Shown here one piece after another: positions 1 through 9,275 of a stretch of 64,000 nucleotides of DNA (within the stretch, counting starts at the first letter, position 1; every line of letters begins with the position of its first letter). The notes beneath the pieces were generated by a model. The model worked only from the letters and a program-made list of their open reading frames with translations, ran no database searches and was not told the DNA's origin. Location: positions 1 to 64,000 of the forward strand of contig JALHNO010000022.1 in NCBI GenBank assembly GCA_022843465.1. Direction: 5' to 3'. The DNA is from Pseudomonadota bacterium. Lineage in GTDB: Bacteria; Pseudomonadota; Gammaproteobacteria; Xanthomonadales; Ahniellaceae. Made by a program: the position numbers and the translations under genes.

Positions 1-3000
1 GGTTTGCAGGGTGCCAGTGCCGCGGTCGCCATTGCGCGCTACAGCGGCGATCGCCGAAGAATGCCGCTGTCACTGGCGCAGCAGCGGCTGTGGCTGGTCG
101 AGAAGATGGGCGCCGGCGCTGGTGGCCTGTACAACATGCCCCTGCATCTGCGTCTGCACGGGGCACTGGATGTCACGTTGCTGCAACGCGCATTCACGAC
201 CGTCGTGCAGCGCCACGAAATCCTGCGGACACGGTTCGTCGAAATCGACGACGAGCCCTGGCAATGTGTCGACGCGGCATCCGAAGTCGTGCTCACGTTG
301 CATGACCTCAGCGAAGATGCCGAGCGCGGGGCCTTGTTGCACAAGCTGGCGCAGACGGATGGCGAGCAGCCCTTCGATCTGGCGCAGGGTCCGTTGCTGC
401 GTCTGCAGATTGTCCGGATGGGTGCCAGCGATCATGTCCTGCTCGCCTGCCTGCACCATATCGTGGCCGATGGCTGGTCGATGGAGGTGCTGGCACGCGA
501 GCTGGGCGTGTGCTATCAGGCATTCTCCGAGCAACGTTTGCCGAGGCTGCCCGCGCTCAGTGTGCAGTACGGCGACTACGCGCACTGGCAACGCAGCCGT
601 CAGTGGAACATGGAAGCCCAGCTGGAGTGGTGGCAGCGCGAACTCGCCGAGCTGCCGGTCTGTCATGGGCTGCCGACGGCGCAATTGCGTCCCGCACAGC
701 CCAGCCACCGTGGTGCCAGCGTGCGCCACACATTGCCGCAGGAGCTTGCGCTGGCGTTGCGTCTGCTGGGTCAGCATGAACGCGCATCTGCCTTCATGAC
801 CTTGCTGGCCGGCTTTCAGGTTCTGCTCGCGCGCTGCTCGGGCGAATCCGACGTGGTGCTGGGTACGCCGGTGAGCAACCGGCCACATCCCGATCTCGAA
901 GGGCTGATCGGATTCTTCGTCAACACCGTCGTGCTGCGCCAGCAGGTGAATACAGCACTGTCGTTCCGTACCCTGCTGCAGCAGGTGCGCGAGCGCGTGC
1001 TGGCAGCCTACGAGCACCAGGACGTACCGTTCGAACAGCTGGTGCAGAGTCTGCGCCCGGAGCGCAGCGGGGGACATCACCCGCTGTTTCAGCTGATGTT
1101 CTCGGTCGAGCGTGCGCATTCAGCGAGTGTCGCCGGCACCAGCATCGGAGCCAAGCTGCAGCTCAGCGGTCTGGGCGGAGACCAGGCCGAACTGGCCAAA
1201 TTCGACCTCTCACTCGTCGTCCAGGAGGGCGACCAACTGTCTTGCACGCTCACCTATGCAACGGATCTGTTCGATGCTGCGGGGATGATGCGTCTGTTGC
1301 AGCAGTACGGACGCCTGTTGTCCGCGGTGGCCGCCCATCCGGATCTGCCGCTTGCCGAACTGAGCCTGCGTGAGCCGGCCGAAGATCTCTGGCTGCAGGC
1401 TCAGGGCAGTGGTCCGATCCTGCAGGTACCCGAAGGCGGTATTCACCAGATTTTCGAGGCGCGCGTTGCAGCGCATCCGGAGCGACCCGCGCTGGTGTTC
1501 GAAGGCGTCACCCTGAGTTATGCCGAGCTCAATGCACGTGCCAATCGACTCGCCCGGCAATTGATGGCTCTGGGCGTCGGGCCGGAACGCCTGGTCGGCC
1601 TGTATCTGCCACGTTCGCTGGATCAGGTGATCGCTGTGCTTGCCGTATGGAAAGCACGCGGGGCCTATGTGCCGCTGGATCCCACGCATCCGGGCAATCG
1701 TCTGGCAGCCATGCTGGACGATGCCTTGCCGGTGGTGATCTTGACCCACAGCAGTCTGCAGTCGCGGCTGCCAGGGACTGCGGTGGTGCTGTGCATGGAC
1801 CAGAGCAGTGCCTGGCAGGCTCTCGATGCGTCGGACGTCACCGGAGTGACTGATGGCGACGCGCTCGCGTACCTGATCTACACATCGGGCTCTACCGGCA
1901 CGCCCAAAGGCGTTGAGGTGGAGCATCGCAGTGTGCTGAATCTCTGGGCGGGTCTGCAGTCCGTGCTTCCCGGACGGCCGGAAGACGCGCTGCTCCGGGT
2001 ATCGCTGAACGCGCCGCTGGTGTTTGACGCCTCGGTACAGCAGTTGCTGCAGTTGCTCGCTGGCGCCACGGTCTGTCCAGTACCCGAAGCCGCGAGGCTG
2101 GATCTGGACGGATTCTGGTCGTACCTGCAAACGCAGGCGATCGATCTGCTCGATGCCACGCCCAGCATGATCCAGTTGCTGCTCGACAGCGCCGATCGCG
2201 AGCGAATGGCCAGCTTGCCAGGCGTGCTTCTGATTGGTGGTGAGGCGATCAGCGACCGCCTCTGGCAACAATTGCTGGTCCTGCGGGAACAGTTTGGCAT
2301 CCGCAGTTTCAATGTGTATGGGCCGACGGAATGCACGGTCGACGCCAGTTTTGCGGAAATCGCGCCGCAGCTGTCGCGCCCGGTGATCGGGCGACCGCTG
2401 CCGAACCTGCGGCTGTATGTGCTGGACGATCACGGCATTCCGTGTGCGATCGGGGCGGCGGGCGAGCTGCATGTGGCCGGCGTGGGCGTGGCGCGTGGTT
2501 ATCGCGCGCGCCCGGAGCTGACCGCCGAACGTTTTGTGCAGCGGACCTTGTTTGGCCGTGACGAGCGTCTGTACCGGACCGGCGACTGGGTGCGCTGGAA
2601 GGAAGATGGCACGCTGGAGTACTTCGGACGTCGTGACGGCCAGATCAAGCTGCGCGGTCTGCGCATCGAACTGGGCGAGATCACAGCGGCGCTGGAGGCG
2701 CAGCCTGGGGTACGTCAGGCGCTGGTGACCGTGGCGGGGCAGGGTACTGCGGCCCAGTTGGTGGCCTACGTGGTCGGTAACATTGCCGGTGACGCGCTGT
2801 CGGCGGCGCTGGCACAGCGGCTGCCTTCGTACATGGTGCCCAATGCCTGGGTGCAGCTGGATGCGATGCCGCTGAATGGCAATGGCAAGATCGATCTGCG
2901 CGCACTGCCGGCGCCGACCCTGTCCACGCAGTCGTTCGTCGCACCCCGCAATGATGTCGAGCACACGCTGCAGAATATCTGGCAACGGGTGTTGAATCGT

Positions 3001-4005
3001 TCGCCGATCGGCATGCATGACAGCTTCTTCGCCCTGGGCGGCCATTCGCTGACCGCGGTGCGCATGCTGGCCGAGGTCGGTCGCGCCCTGGGTCGCACGG
3101 TCACAGTCGGCCGCATGCTGGGCAATGACAGCATCGCCCGACTTGCCGACTTGCTTGATTCGGCGGATCCCTCGTCGGCAAGACCCCTGGTCACCTTGCG
3201 TGCCGGCTGGCCGGGCGCTGCGCCGGCATTGCTGACGCCGCCCGTCGGCGGTGGCGCCGCCTGCTATCACCGGCTTGCCCAGGCCTTCGCGCCCGCGCAG
3301 ACGGTATACGCCGGGCACATCGATGTTCAGGACGGCATGCCCGAGCTCGATGCCAGTATCGCCGCCGCTGCTCGACGCTATCTGGAAGCGCTGCTCGCGC
3401 AATCGCCGGATGCGCCCAGCTGCCTGCTCGGCTGGTCCATGGGTGGCGTGATCGCCCACGAGATCGCTGCACAGATGCTCGACCGTGGCATGCCGGCGCC
3501 ACTGCTGGTGATGATCGACAGCCACGTTCCACGTGCACTGCCTGGCGAGTCGCCGACCGAGCGCGACGTCGCGGCGACGCTGGCGGCCGAACTTGGCCTT
3601 GCCCAGGCTGCGTTCACCTGGTCGGAGCATCAAGGCGTCGCTGGCTTGCATGCGCTGCTGCTCGCACAGGGCTTGCTGACCGAAGCGGTGGATGTGGAAC
3701 AACTGCGGCGGCGTCTCCAGGTGATCCAGCATCACATGGCCATCAGCAACAGCCACCAACCTCGCGCCATTGCGGCTCCGCTGCTGTTGTTCAAGGCCAT
3801 GACAACGGCCAGCACACGCCACGACAATGGCTGGACGCCGCTGGTTGCAGAACTGCAGCTGCATGCCATCGCCGCAGACCACTTTGCCATCATGCGGCCG
3901 CCGCATATCGAGCGCATTGCCGCCGAACTGGCCACAGCCCTGCAGGTCTGGCGCGGCGGCGCCGCTGTCACCGTGATGCCGGAGTCCACTGCCGATGTTG
4001 ATTGA
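1..4005 (+). CDS. Nonribosomal peptide synthetase, C-terminal part (C-A-T-TE), 5' end outside window
   Basis: The reading frame is open from the first base, so the gene starts upstream; about 1,333 residues are visible. Numbering from the TTG at base 4, a condensation domain carries HHIVADG at about 151-157. An adenylation domain has the A3 core TSGSTGTPKG at about 627-636, YGPTE and NGNGK. A thiolation domain has GGHSL with the phosphopantetheine serine near 1015. A thioesterase has GWSMGG with Ser near 1145 and a likely catalytic His in DHF near 1293. Aligned by eye to GrsA, the ten specificity residues read DAQDLGVVDK, the signature I know for glutamine. This is therefore a terminal module that would add Gln (inferred) and release the peptide. 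The next gene overlaps its end by 11 bases, so the two are translationally coupled. Confidence 0.96.
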   Translation, partial: GLQGASAAVAIARYSGDRRRMPLSLAQQRLWLVEKMGAGAGGLYNMPLHLRLHGALDVTLLQRAFTTVVQRHEILRTRFVEIDDEPWQCVDAASEVVLTLHDLSEDAERGALLHKLAQTDGEQPFDLAQGPLLRLQIVRMGASDHVLLACLHHIVADGWSMEVLARELGVCYQAFSEQRLPRLPALSVQYGDYAHWQRSRQWNMEAQLEWWQRELAELPVCHGLPTAQLRPAQPSHRGASVRHTLPQELALALRLLGQHERASAFMTLLAGFQVLLARCSGESDVVLGTPVSNRPHPDLEGLIGFFVNTVVLRQQVNTALSFRTLLQQVRERVLAAYEHQDVPFEQLVQSLRPERSGGHHPLFQLMFSVERAHSASVAGTSIGAKLQLSGLGGDQAELAKFDLSLVVQEGDQLSCTLTYATDLFDAAGMMRLLQQYGRLLSAVAAHPDLPLAELSLREPAEDLWLQAQGSGPILQVPEGGIHQIFEARVAAHPERPALVFEGVTLSYAELNARANRLARQLMALGVGPERLVGLYLPRSLDQVIAVLAVWKARGAYVPLDPTHPGNRLAAMLDDALPVVILTHSSLQSRLPGTAVVLCMDQSSAWQALDASDVTGVTDGDALAYLIYTSGSTGTPKGVEVEHRSVLNLWAGLQSVLPGRPEDALLRVSLNAPLVFDASVQQLLQLLAGATVCPVPEAARLDLDGFWSYLQTQAIDLLDATPSMIQLLLDSADRERMASLPGVLLIGGEAISDRLWQQLLVLREQFGIRSFNVYGPTECTVDASFAEIAPQLSRPVIGRPLPNLRLYVLDDHGIPCAIGAAGELHVAGVGVARGYRARPELTAERFVQRTLFGRDERLYRTGDWVRWKEDGTLEYFGRRDGQIKLRGLRIELGEITAALEAQPGVRQALVTVAGQGTAAQLVAYVVGNIAGDALSAALAQRLPSYMVPNAWVQLDAMPLNGNGKIDLRALPAPTLSTQSFVAPRNDVEHTLQNIWQRVLNRSPIGMHDSFFALGGHSLTAVRMLAEVGRALGRTVTVGRMLGNDSIARLADLLDSADPSSARPLVTLRAGWPGAAPALLTPPVGGGAACYHRLAQAFAPAQTVYAGHIDVQDGMPELDASIAAAARRYLEALLAQSPDAPSCLLGWSMGGVIAHEIAAQMLDRGMPAPLLVMIDSHVPRALPGESPTERDVAATLAAELGLAQAAFTWSEHQGVAGLHALLLAQGLLTEAVDVEQLRRRLQVIQHHMAISNSHQPRAIAAPLLLFKAMTTASTRHDNGWTPLVAELQLHAIAADHFAIMRPPHIERIAAELATALQVWRGGAAVTVMPESTADVD

Positions 4006-5503
4006 CACCGGCAGGCTGGCGCGCGATGCGCAGATCGAGGCGGACGTCGTCATCGTCGGGGCTGGTGCCGCCGGACTGGTGCTGGCACGTGAATTGTGCG
4101 ACGCCGGCCACAGCGTCTGCCTGCTCGAGAGCGGTGGTGTCGAACCCGGATCCGCGACCAGCGACCTGTCACGCGGCACCGCCGTGATTTCCGGGCCCGA
4201 TGGCGTGGAAATTGCCTGCGACGACTATCTGCAGACATCCCGGGAACGCGGACTGGGCGGCACACTGAACCTGTGGGGTGGCAAATGCGGCGAACTCGAT
4301 GCCATCGATTTTGAACGTCGCGACTGGATTGCCGATAGCGGCTGGCCCTTCACAAAAGCCGATCTGCAGCCCTGTTTCGATCGTGCCTGCTATCGCCTCG
4401 GCATCCCGACATTCAGTGGTCGCAGGCGTCAGCTGGAAGCCGATGGCGCCTGGGTAAAACTCAATGGCGAGAAGAATTTCACGACCGCGTTGCGCGTATT
4501 CAGTGGCATGACAGGAACCGCACCCGGGGAAGGACTGCATCGTTTCAAGTCTGATGTCGCCGATGATCCGGGCATACGCGTCTACCTGCATGCCACGGTC
4601 GCCGAGATCGTGCCGTCCGCGGATGGTCGCTCGGTGCAAGGTCTGCGGATCGCGCGGGCCGATGGCAGCATGCTCACGGCAAAGGGACGTCGCTATGTGC
4701 TCGCCGCCGGCGGGCTGGAAAACGCGCGTCTGCTTCTGCTGTCCAACGCATTCGATGCGGCCGGTATCGGCAACAGCCATGGGCTGGTCGGTCGCTACTT
4801 CAGTGGCCATGGCGTCTTGCGGGCCATCAATGGCCCCGAGCAACCGCCAGCGACCATTGCGCTGGATCCGCAACTTGCGGCGCAGCTGGCGCTCTATCTG
4901 CACAAGGACCCCCGCTATCCGCAGGGACTGATCTCGGCAACCCGGGGATTGCAGTATCGCGAGCAAGTCCCGGGGTTTGCGGTGACCCTCGAGCCGGTTG
5001 CGGATCCGCGACGGCCGGACGCGACACCGGTGTTCTTCGCGATAGAACAGTGCCCCAACCCGCAGAGCCGGGTGACCCTTGCAGATACCCGTGATGCGCT
5101 CGGTTGCCCGCGCCTGCATCTGGAATGGCGCTTCCTGCGCCAGGACGTCGATGCCCTTGGCAGGGCAGTCGCGCTGTTCGCGCGCGAGATCCTGAAGGCT
5201 GGCTGGGGCCGCCTCGACTACAATCCGGATGATCTGCGGCTGGTGTCAGCGCTCGAACTCGCGCGCCACCATATGGGCACGACCCGCATGCACAGCGACC
5301 CCACGCGGGGCGTGGTCGATCCGGACTGCCGTGTCCACGGGATCGACAATCTGTACATTGCCGGCGCCTCGGTGTTTCCGACTTCCGGTGTAGCGAATCC
5401 GACGCTGACCCTGGCAGCGCTGGCGATCCGGCTTGCCGATCACCTGCACGATCAGCTTCCGCTGCCGAAGGCACCCAGCCTGACCGTTTCGGCGATCGCC
5501 TAG
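3995..5503 (+). CDS. GMC-type FAD-dependent oxidoreductase of the NRPS operon
   Basis: 502 residues, a normal size for glucose-methanol-choline oxidoreductases. Near the N-terminus DVVIVGAGAAG is a dinucleotide-binding GxGxxG motif for FAD. The C-terminal half has the GMC_oxred_C layout: HHMGTTRM with the candidate active-site His at 425-426, and ASVFPTSGVANP with Asn 468, together the usual His/Asn pair. There is no signal peptide, so it should act in the cytoplasm. The ATG lies inside the end of the NRPS gene, which fixes the start and suggests it oxidises the peptide product or a building block (inference). The gene ends convergent to the VWA gene, about 120 bases away. Confidence 0.9.
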   Translation: MLIDTGRLARDAQIEADVVIVGAGAAGLVLARELCDAGHSVCLLESGGVEPGSATSDLSRGTAVISGPDGVEIACDDYLQTSRERGLGGTLNLWGGKCGELDAIDFERRDWIADSGWPFTKADLQPCFDRACYRLGIPTFSGRRRQLEADGAWVKLNGEKNFTTALRVFSGMTGTAPGEGLHRFKSDVADDPGIRVYLHATVAEIVPSADGRSVQGLRIARADGSMLTAKGRRYVLAAGGLENARLLLLSNAFDAAGIGNSHGLVGRYFSGHGVLRAINGPEQPPATIALDPQLAAQLALYLHKDPRYPQGLISATRGLQYREQVPGFAVTLEPVADPRRPDATPVFFAIEQCPNPQSRVTLADTRDALGCPRLHLEWRFLRQDVDALGRAVALFAREILKAGWGRLDYNPDDLRLVSALELARHHMGTTRMHSDPTRGVVDPDCRVHGIDNLYIAGASVFPTSGVANPTLTLAALAIRLADHLHDQLPLPKAPSLTVSAIA

Positions 5504-5626
5504 CCCGGACCTACATGAGGGAACGCGGAGGATCGCGAAGGGTGAAGGCTGGCAGGCTTGCGCAGTGCTTCTCTGCGGCCAGCAGCGATCGCGCGCGCGG
5601 TCTCTGGATTGCTGCGGCTGGCTTGC

Positions 5627-6823
5627 CTACTGCTGTGCACGCGTCGTCGTCAGTCCCTGCGCGGCGGCCCACTGGTTGATGTCCTCGCGGCGGATGGCCG
5701 CTGCCATCAGGCCGGGAAAGGCGTCGGGCGTGCAGGCGAACGAGGGCACGCCGAGTGCGGCGAGCTTGGCGGCGAGTTCCTTGTCGTAGGAGGGTCGACC
5801 TTCATCGCGCAAGGCCAGCAGGGTGATGAACTGCACGCCCGCCTCGACCAGTTCCTGTGCCCGTGCCAGCAATTTCTTCTCGACGCCGCCTTCATAGAGA
5901 TCCGAGATCAGCACCAGGATGGCGCTGTGCGGTTCGCGAATCAGACCCTGACAGTAGGTCACGGCACGGTGGATATCGGTGCCGCCGCCAAGTTGCACGC
6001 CGAACAGCAGATCGACCGGATCATCGAGTTGTTCGGTCATGTCGACCACTTCGGTGTCGAACACCACCAGTCGCGTTGATACCGCTGGCAGCGAGGCCAT
6101 CACCGCGCCGAAGATGCTGGAATAAACCACTGACTCTGCCATCGAACCGCTCTGGTCGATGCACAGCACCACTTCGCGCTGGGGTTTGCGCGACTTGCGG
6201 CCGTAGCCAATCAGCTGCTGCGGCACAAGCGTCTTGTAGTCGGCCTGCCAGTGGCGCAGATTGGCGCGGATGGTCCGATGCCAGTCGATCTCGGCATGCC
6301 GTGGCCGCCGATTGCGGCGGGCACGATCGAGGGCACCACTGACCGCCGAACGCATGGGTTCCTCCAGCTTGCGCAGCAGTTCGTCTACGACCTGACGCAC
6401 CACCATGCGTGCGGTATCGCGGGTCTCGCTGGGGATCACACTGGAGAGCGCGATCAGATTGGCCACCATGTGCACATCGGGCTGGACGTTCTCCAGCATC
6501 TCCTTTTCCAGCAGCATCTGGCGCAGATCCAGGCGCTGCAAGGCATCGCGCTGCATCAGTTGCACGACCGAGGACGGAAAATACTTGCGGATGTCGCCGA
6601 GCCAGCGGGCGACATTGGGCGACGAGCCACCGCGACCGCCACGCCGGCTCAGGCCGTTGGCGCCGTTGGGTTCGTAGAGTGCGGCGAGCGCCTGGTCCAT
6701 GCCCTGCAGCGCTTTGGGCAGGCCGCCACAGTTGCCTTCGGCGTCGCTGCCGAGCACCAGTCGCCAGCGTTCATCGCGGCTGATCGATTCGGTGGTCTCG
6801 GTGGCAAGGGGATCAGGTGTCAT
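5627..6823 (-). CDS. VWA domain protein (CoxE-like), last gene of a five-gene operon
   Basis: About 398 residues from the chosen ATG, which sits inside the 3' end of the upstream DUF5682-type gene (11-base overlap). A longer frame exists upstream but would start deep in that gene. The C-terminal half carries a von Willebrand A domain with a metal-ion adhesion motif CIDQSGSM (DxSGS) and later GGGTDI and LVLISDLYEGG strands typical of VWA. The N-terminal half is helical with no recognised motif. VWA proteins next to MoxR AAA+ ATPases usually act as partner or adaptor in ATPase-driven complex remodelling (family knowledge). The metal site looks complete. Confidence 0.88.
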   Translation of the reverse strand: MTPDPLATETTESISRDERWRLVLGSDAEGNCGGLPKALQGMDQALAALYEPNGANGLSRRGGRGGSSPNVARWLGDIRKYFPSSVVQLMQRDALQRLDLRQMLLEKEMLENVQPDVHMVANLIALSSVIPSETRDTARMVVRQVVDELLRKLEEPMRSAVSGALDRARRNRRPRHAEIDWHRTIRANLRHWQADYKTLVPQQLIGYGRKSRKPQREVVLCIDQSGSMAESVVYSSIFGAVMASLPAVSTRLVVFDTEVVDMTEQLDDPVDLLFGVQLGGGTDIHRAVTYCQGLIREPHSAILVLISDLYEGGVEKKLLARAQELVEAGVQFITLLALRDEGRPSYDKELAAKLAALGVPSFACTPDAFPGLMAAAIRREDINQWAAAQGLTTTRAQQ

Positions 6824-9269
6824 CGGGGATTCCCAGCAGTTCGGCCAGCATCGGCAAGGCACGCAAGGCGCGTTCGCTGTCCCATTCGGCAGCGGGCACG
6901 GGCGCGGTTGGGCCAGTTCCAGTCGACTGCTTCACGCGGGCAGCGAGATCGCGGCGATCGGCGGCCTCGAAGCCGGAAAAAGTACGCCGCACCAGGGCGG
7001 CGATCTTGACGAAGTGGAGGTCCGGAAGCGCAGATAGCCAGGCATCGATCAGGGACCAGACCGCATCGCCGTGCAGCAATACGGTGGCATTGCGATTGAG
7101 AAAGCCATCCAGCCAGTGCGCCGAGGCGATTGGCTCGGCCCCCTGCGAAAGATTCAACTGCAACTGCTGCTGAACTTCTTCGGTGTCCAGGGCCGAAGCA
7201 TCCAGCAACAGCCGGGTGGCGACGCCGCGCAGCAAGGGATTGCCCGATTCGGCACGCGCGCAGATGCCGAGCGCGCGCCGCCAGGCCTCGGTCTGTTGCG
7301 CACCCTGGCGCAGGCCGATCGCACGATCGGCAGCGAGCAGGCTGCTGCGCGCACCTTCGGCGGCCTCTTCATCGAGATCGCAGACCGCGAGCGGCAATCC
7401 GATACAGGCGCGCAGCAGCATGCTGTCGAACAGATCGGCGACCTGCGCGGTGTCGGTGCGGCGAACATTACCGTAGCGATAGACATTGGCCAGGGCGGGC
7501 AGGGCATCGAGCAAGGCCATCGGTTCGGAATTCGTGGTCGCCCGCGACTCCAGTGCCGTTGCCACCACACGTACCGCCGCTGGCAGATTGGCCAGCAGCA
7601 CGCGGTCTACCAGTTCGGCGAGCGCGGGCAGGCTGGTCAATTCCGCCGAGCGCTCGATGGCACGCTGACTGGCGGCGGCGGCGACCGTCTGCCCGTAGCG
7701 ACTGGCCACGATCAGCTCGATCTGGAATTCCGGCTTCCAGGCCAGCGACCAGATTTCGTGAAAGGTGCCGCGTGCCGATTGCCCGGTTCTGGCAAGTTCG
7801 CCCCAGACGATATCGAGCAGACGCAGGCGATGCAGCAGATGGCTGCGTTGCAGATCGGTGTCGTTGCGCAGATCCAGATCCAGATTCTTTTCCAGCACCT
7901 CGGCCTTCAGCCGCAGGCGCTTCTGTTCGGACTCGAGATCGCGCTGCAGGGGCACGGTAGGAACGCTGGTCGGAACACTGCCGAGCGCTTCACCAATCAC
8001 CAGCTTCTCGGCAATCAGCTGCATCGGCGCGTCATCGCCATTGCAGATCGTGCAGCGTGCCGACTCATTGATCTCGTCGAGACCCGGCGCCGCGCGCTCG
8101 CGCAATGCGGCCAGGGTGTCGGCGAGGCGCGCTGCCTCGATCAGATGCGCTGAGGAACAGTCAATGCCCTGATCGCGCAGCAGACGCGCGATCCGCGCGT
8201 ACCAGCCGATGGCGCGCTGGGCCGGCGCCGACTCGCTGCGCCACAGGTGCTCATACCAGCCGGGCGCAACGACGCCAGCGCCATAACCGCTGCCCGCGCT
8301 CAGATGACGATAGGTCCAGGGCACCCAGGTCGTTTCGGTCTTCAGTTTGGGCATGCCCTTCAGCAGACGGTTGTCGGCAGCGGCAGATCCGGGCGTCGCG
8401 AGTGCCGGCACATGCCAGGCACCACAGACTACGGCGATGCGCTGATGGCCCTGCTTGACGGCCTCGCGCAGCGACATCCGCATATGGGCTTCGCGGATGT
8501 CTTCCTGCTGCTGCTCGCTGTGCGGACGCTTCGGCGCATGCTGGCGCAGCTCGGTCATGGCCTCCGCGATGGCTTCGAACAGGCCCTCGCCATCGCCGCG
8601 CTCCTCGACCATATGGTTCCACCAGCTCTCGCCATCGGCGAAACCCGCCGCGCTCGCCAGCCAGTCGAGCGGGTCGCGTGGCCATGCATCTTCGTCTTCC
8701 TCGACATAGGCGTCATCGGCATCGGCTTGATCCGATGACGCGCCGTCCGCTGTCGCTTCTGCAACGGGTTCGGCGGGCACGGGCACGGGCGAGGGCGACT
8801 GCGCGGACGCGGGCAGGGCGCTCGACACCGGTTCTTCGGCGTCCAGCGCGATCGCAACATCGAGATCGCAATTCTCGGACGAATTCGTGACGGCATCGGC
8901 ATCCGCTGCATCGGCCGCTGCTGCCTCGGCACGGGACTGCCGCAACCAGCTCAGACTCAGTGCGGCCGGCACATCGATGAAGCGGATCGGCACGCCGGCT
9001 TCGCTGGCCCAGCGCATCGCCTGCCATTCCGGCGAGAACACCGCGTAGGGATGGAACAGCGCAAGTTGCGGGTCATCCACACTATGCGAGAGCAGGGCAA
9101 CCGGCGGACACAGTTCGGCCTCGGCAAGATGCACGCACAGCGATTCGCTGCCGGCCGGCCCTTCGATCAGCAGGCAGTCCGGCTGCAGGGCCTGCAACGC
9201 GCGCAAGAGACTGCGCGCACACCCGGGCCCATGATGGCGAATGCCGAAAAGAGTGACCGCGTTGCTCAT
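6813..9269 (-). CDS. DUF5682-type protein of the MoxR/VWA operon
   Basis: 818 residues starting at ATG 9269, six bases after the MoxR gene ends. The first 70 residues, with GIRHHGPGCARSL and then DCLLIEGP, resemble the start of DUF5682 proteins and recall the TraB/ChaN fold, with conserved His and Glu in a Gx(R)H...EGP arrangement; that fold link is my inference. Around residues 120-210 there is a long acidic Ala/Asp/Glu/Pro-rich stretch, probably disordered. The rest is mostly helical. No signal peptide or membrane helix is seen. It lies between the MoxR and VWA genes, overlapping the latter, so it is probably a member of the same complex. Enzymatic activity is unknown. Confidence 0.82.
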   Translation of the reverse strand: MSNAVTLFGIRHHGPGCARSLLRALQALQPDCLLIEGPAGSESLCVHLAEAELCPPVALLSHSVDDPQLALFHPYAVFSPEWQAMRWASEAGVPIRFIDVPAALSLSWLRQSRAEAAAADAADADAVTNSSENCDLDVAIALDAEEPVSSALPASAQSPSPVPVPAEPVAEATADGASSDQADADDAYVEEDEDAWPRDPLDWLASAAGFADGESWWNHMVEERGDGEGLFEAIAEAMTELRQHAPKRPHSEQQQEDIREAHMRMSLREAVKQGHQRIAVVCGAWHVPALATPGSAAADNRLLKGMPKLKTETTWVPWTYRHLSAGSGYGAGVVAPGWYEHLWRSESAPAQRAIGWYARIARLLRDQGIDCSSAHLIEAARLADTLAALRERAAPGLDEINESARCTICNGDDAPMQLIAEKLVIGEALGSVPTSVPTVPLQRDLESEQKRLRLKAEVLEKNLDLDLRNDTDLQRSHLLHRLRLLDIVWGELARTGQSARGTFHEIWSLAWKPEFQIELIVASRYGQTVAAAASQRAIERSAELTSLPALAELVDRVLLANLPAAVRVVATALESRATTNSEPMALLDALPALANVYRYGNVRRTDTAQVADLFDSMLLRACIGLPLAVCDLDEEAAEGARSSLLAADRAIGLRQGAQQTEAWRRALGICARAESGNPLLRGVATRLLLDASALDTEEVQQQLQLNLSQGAEPIASAHWLDGFLNRNATVLLHGDAVWSLIDAWLSALPDLHFVKIAALVRRTFSGFEAADRRDLAARVKQSTGTGPTAPVPAAEWDSERALRALPMLAELLGIPDDT

Positions 9270-9275
9270 CGGGTT

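Noticed and set aside
1210-4179. Very long open frame (about 989 codons) on the minus strand opposite the NRPS
   Set aside because: It is the antisense of a well-supported NRPS gene; GC-rich third positions keep the opposite frame open. It shows no motif and is rich in Arg/Gln/His.
7071-8153. Long plus-strand frame opposite the DUF5682-type gene
   Set aside because: Antisense shadow in GC-rich DNA; Gln/Arg-rich and no motifs, while the minus strand forms a tight operon.
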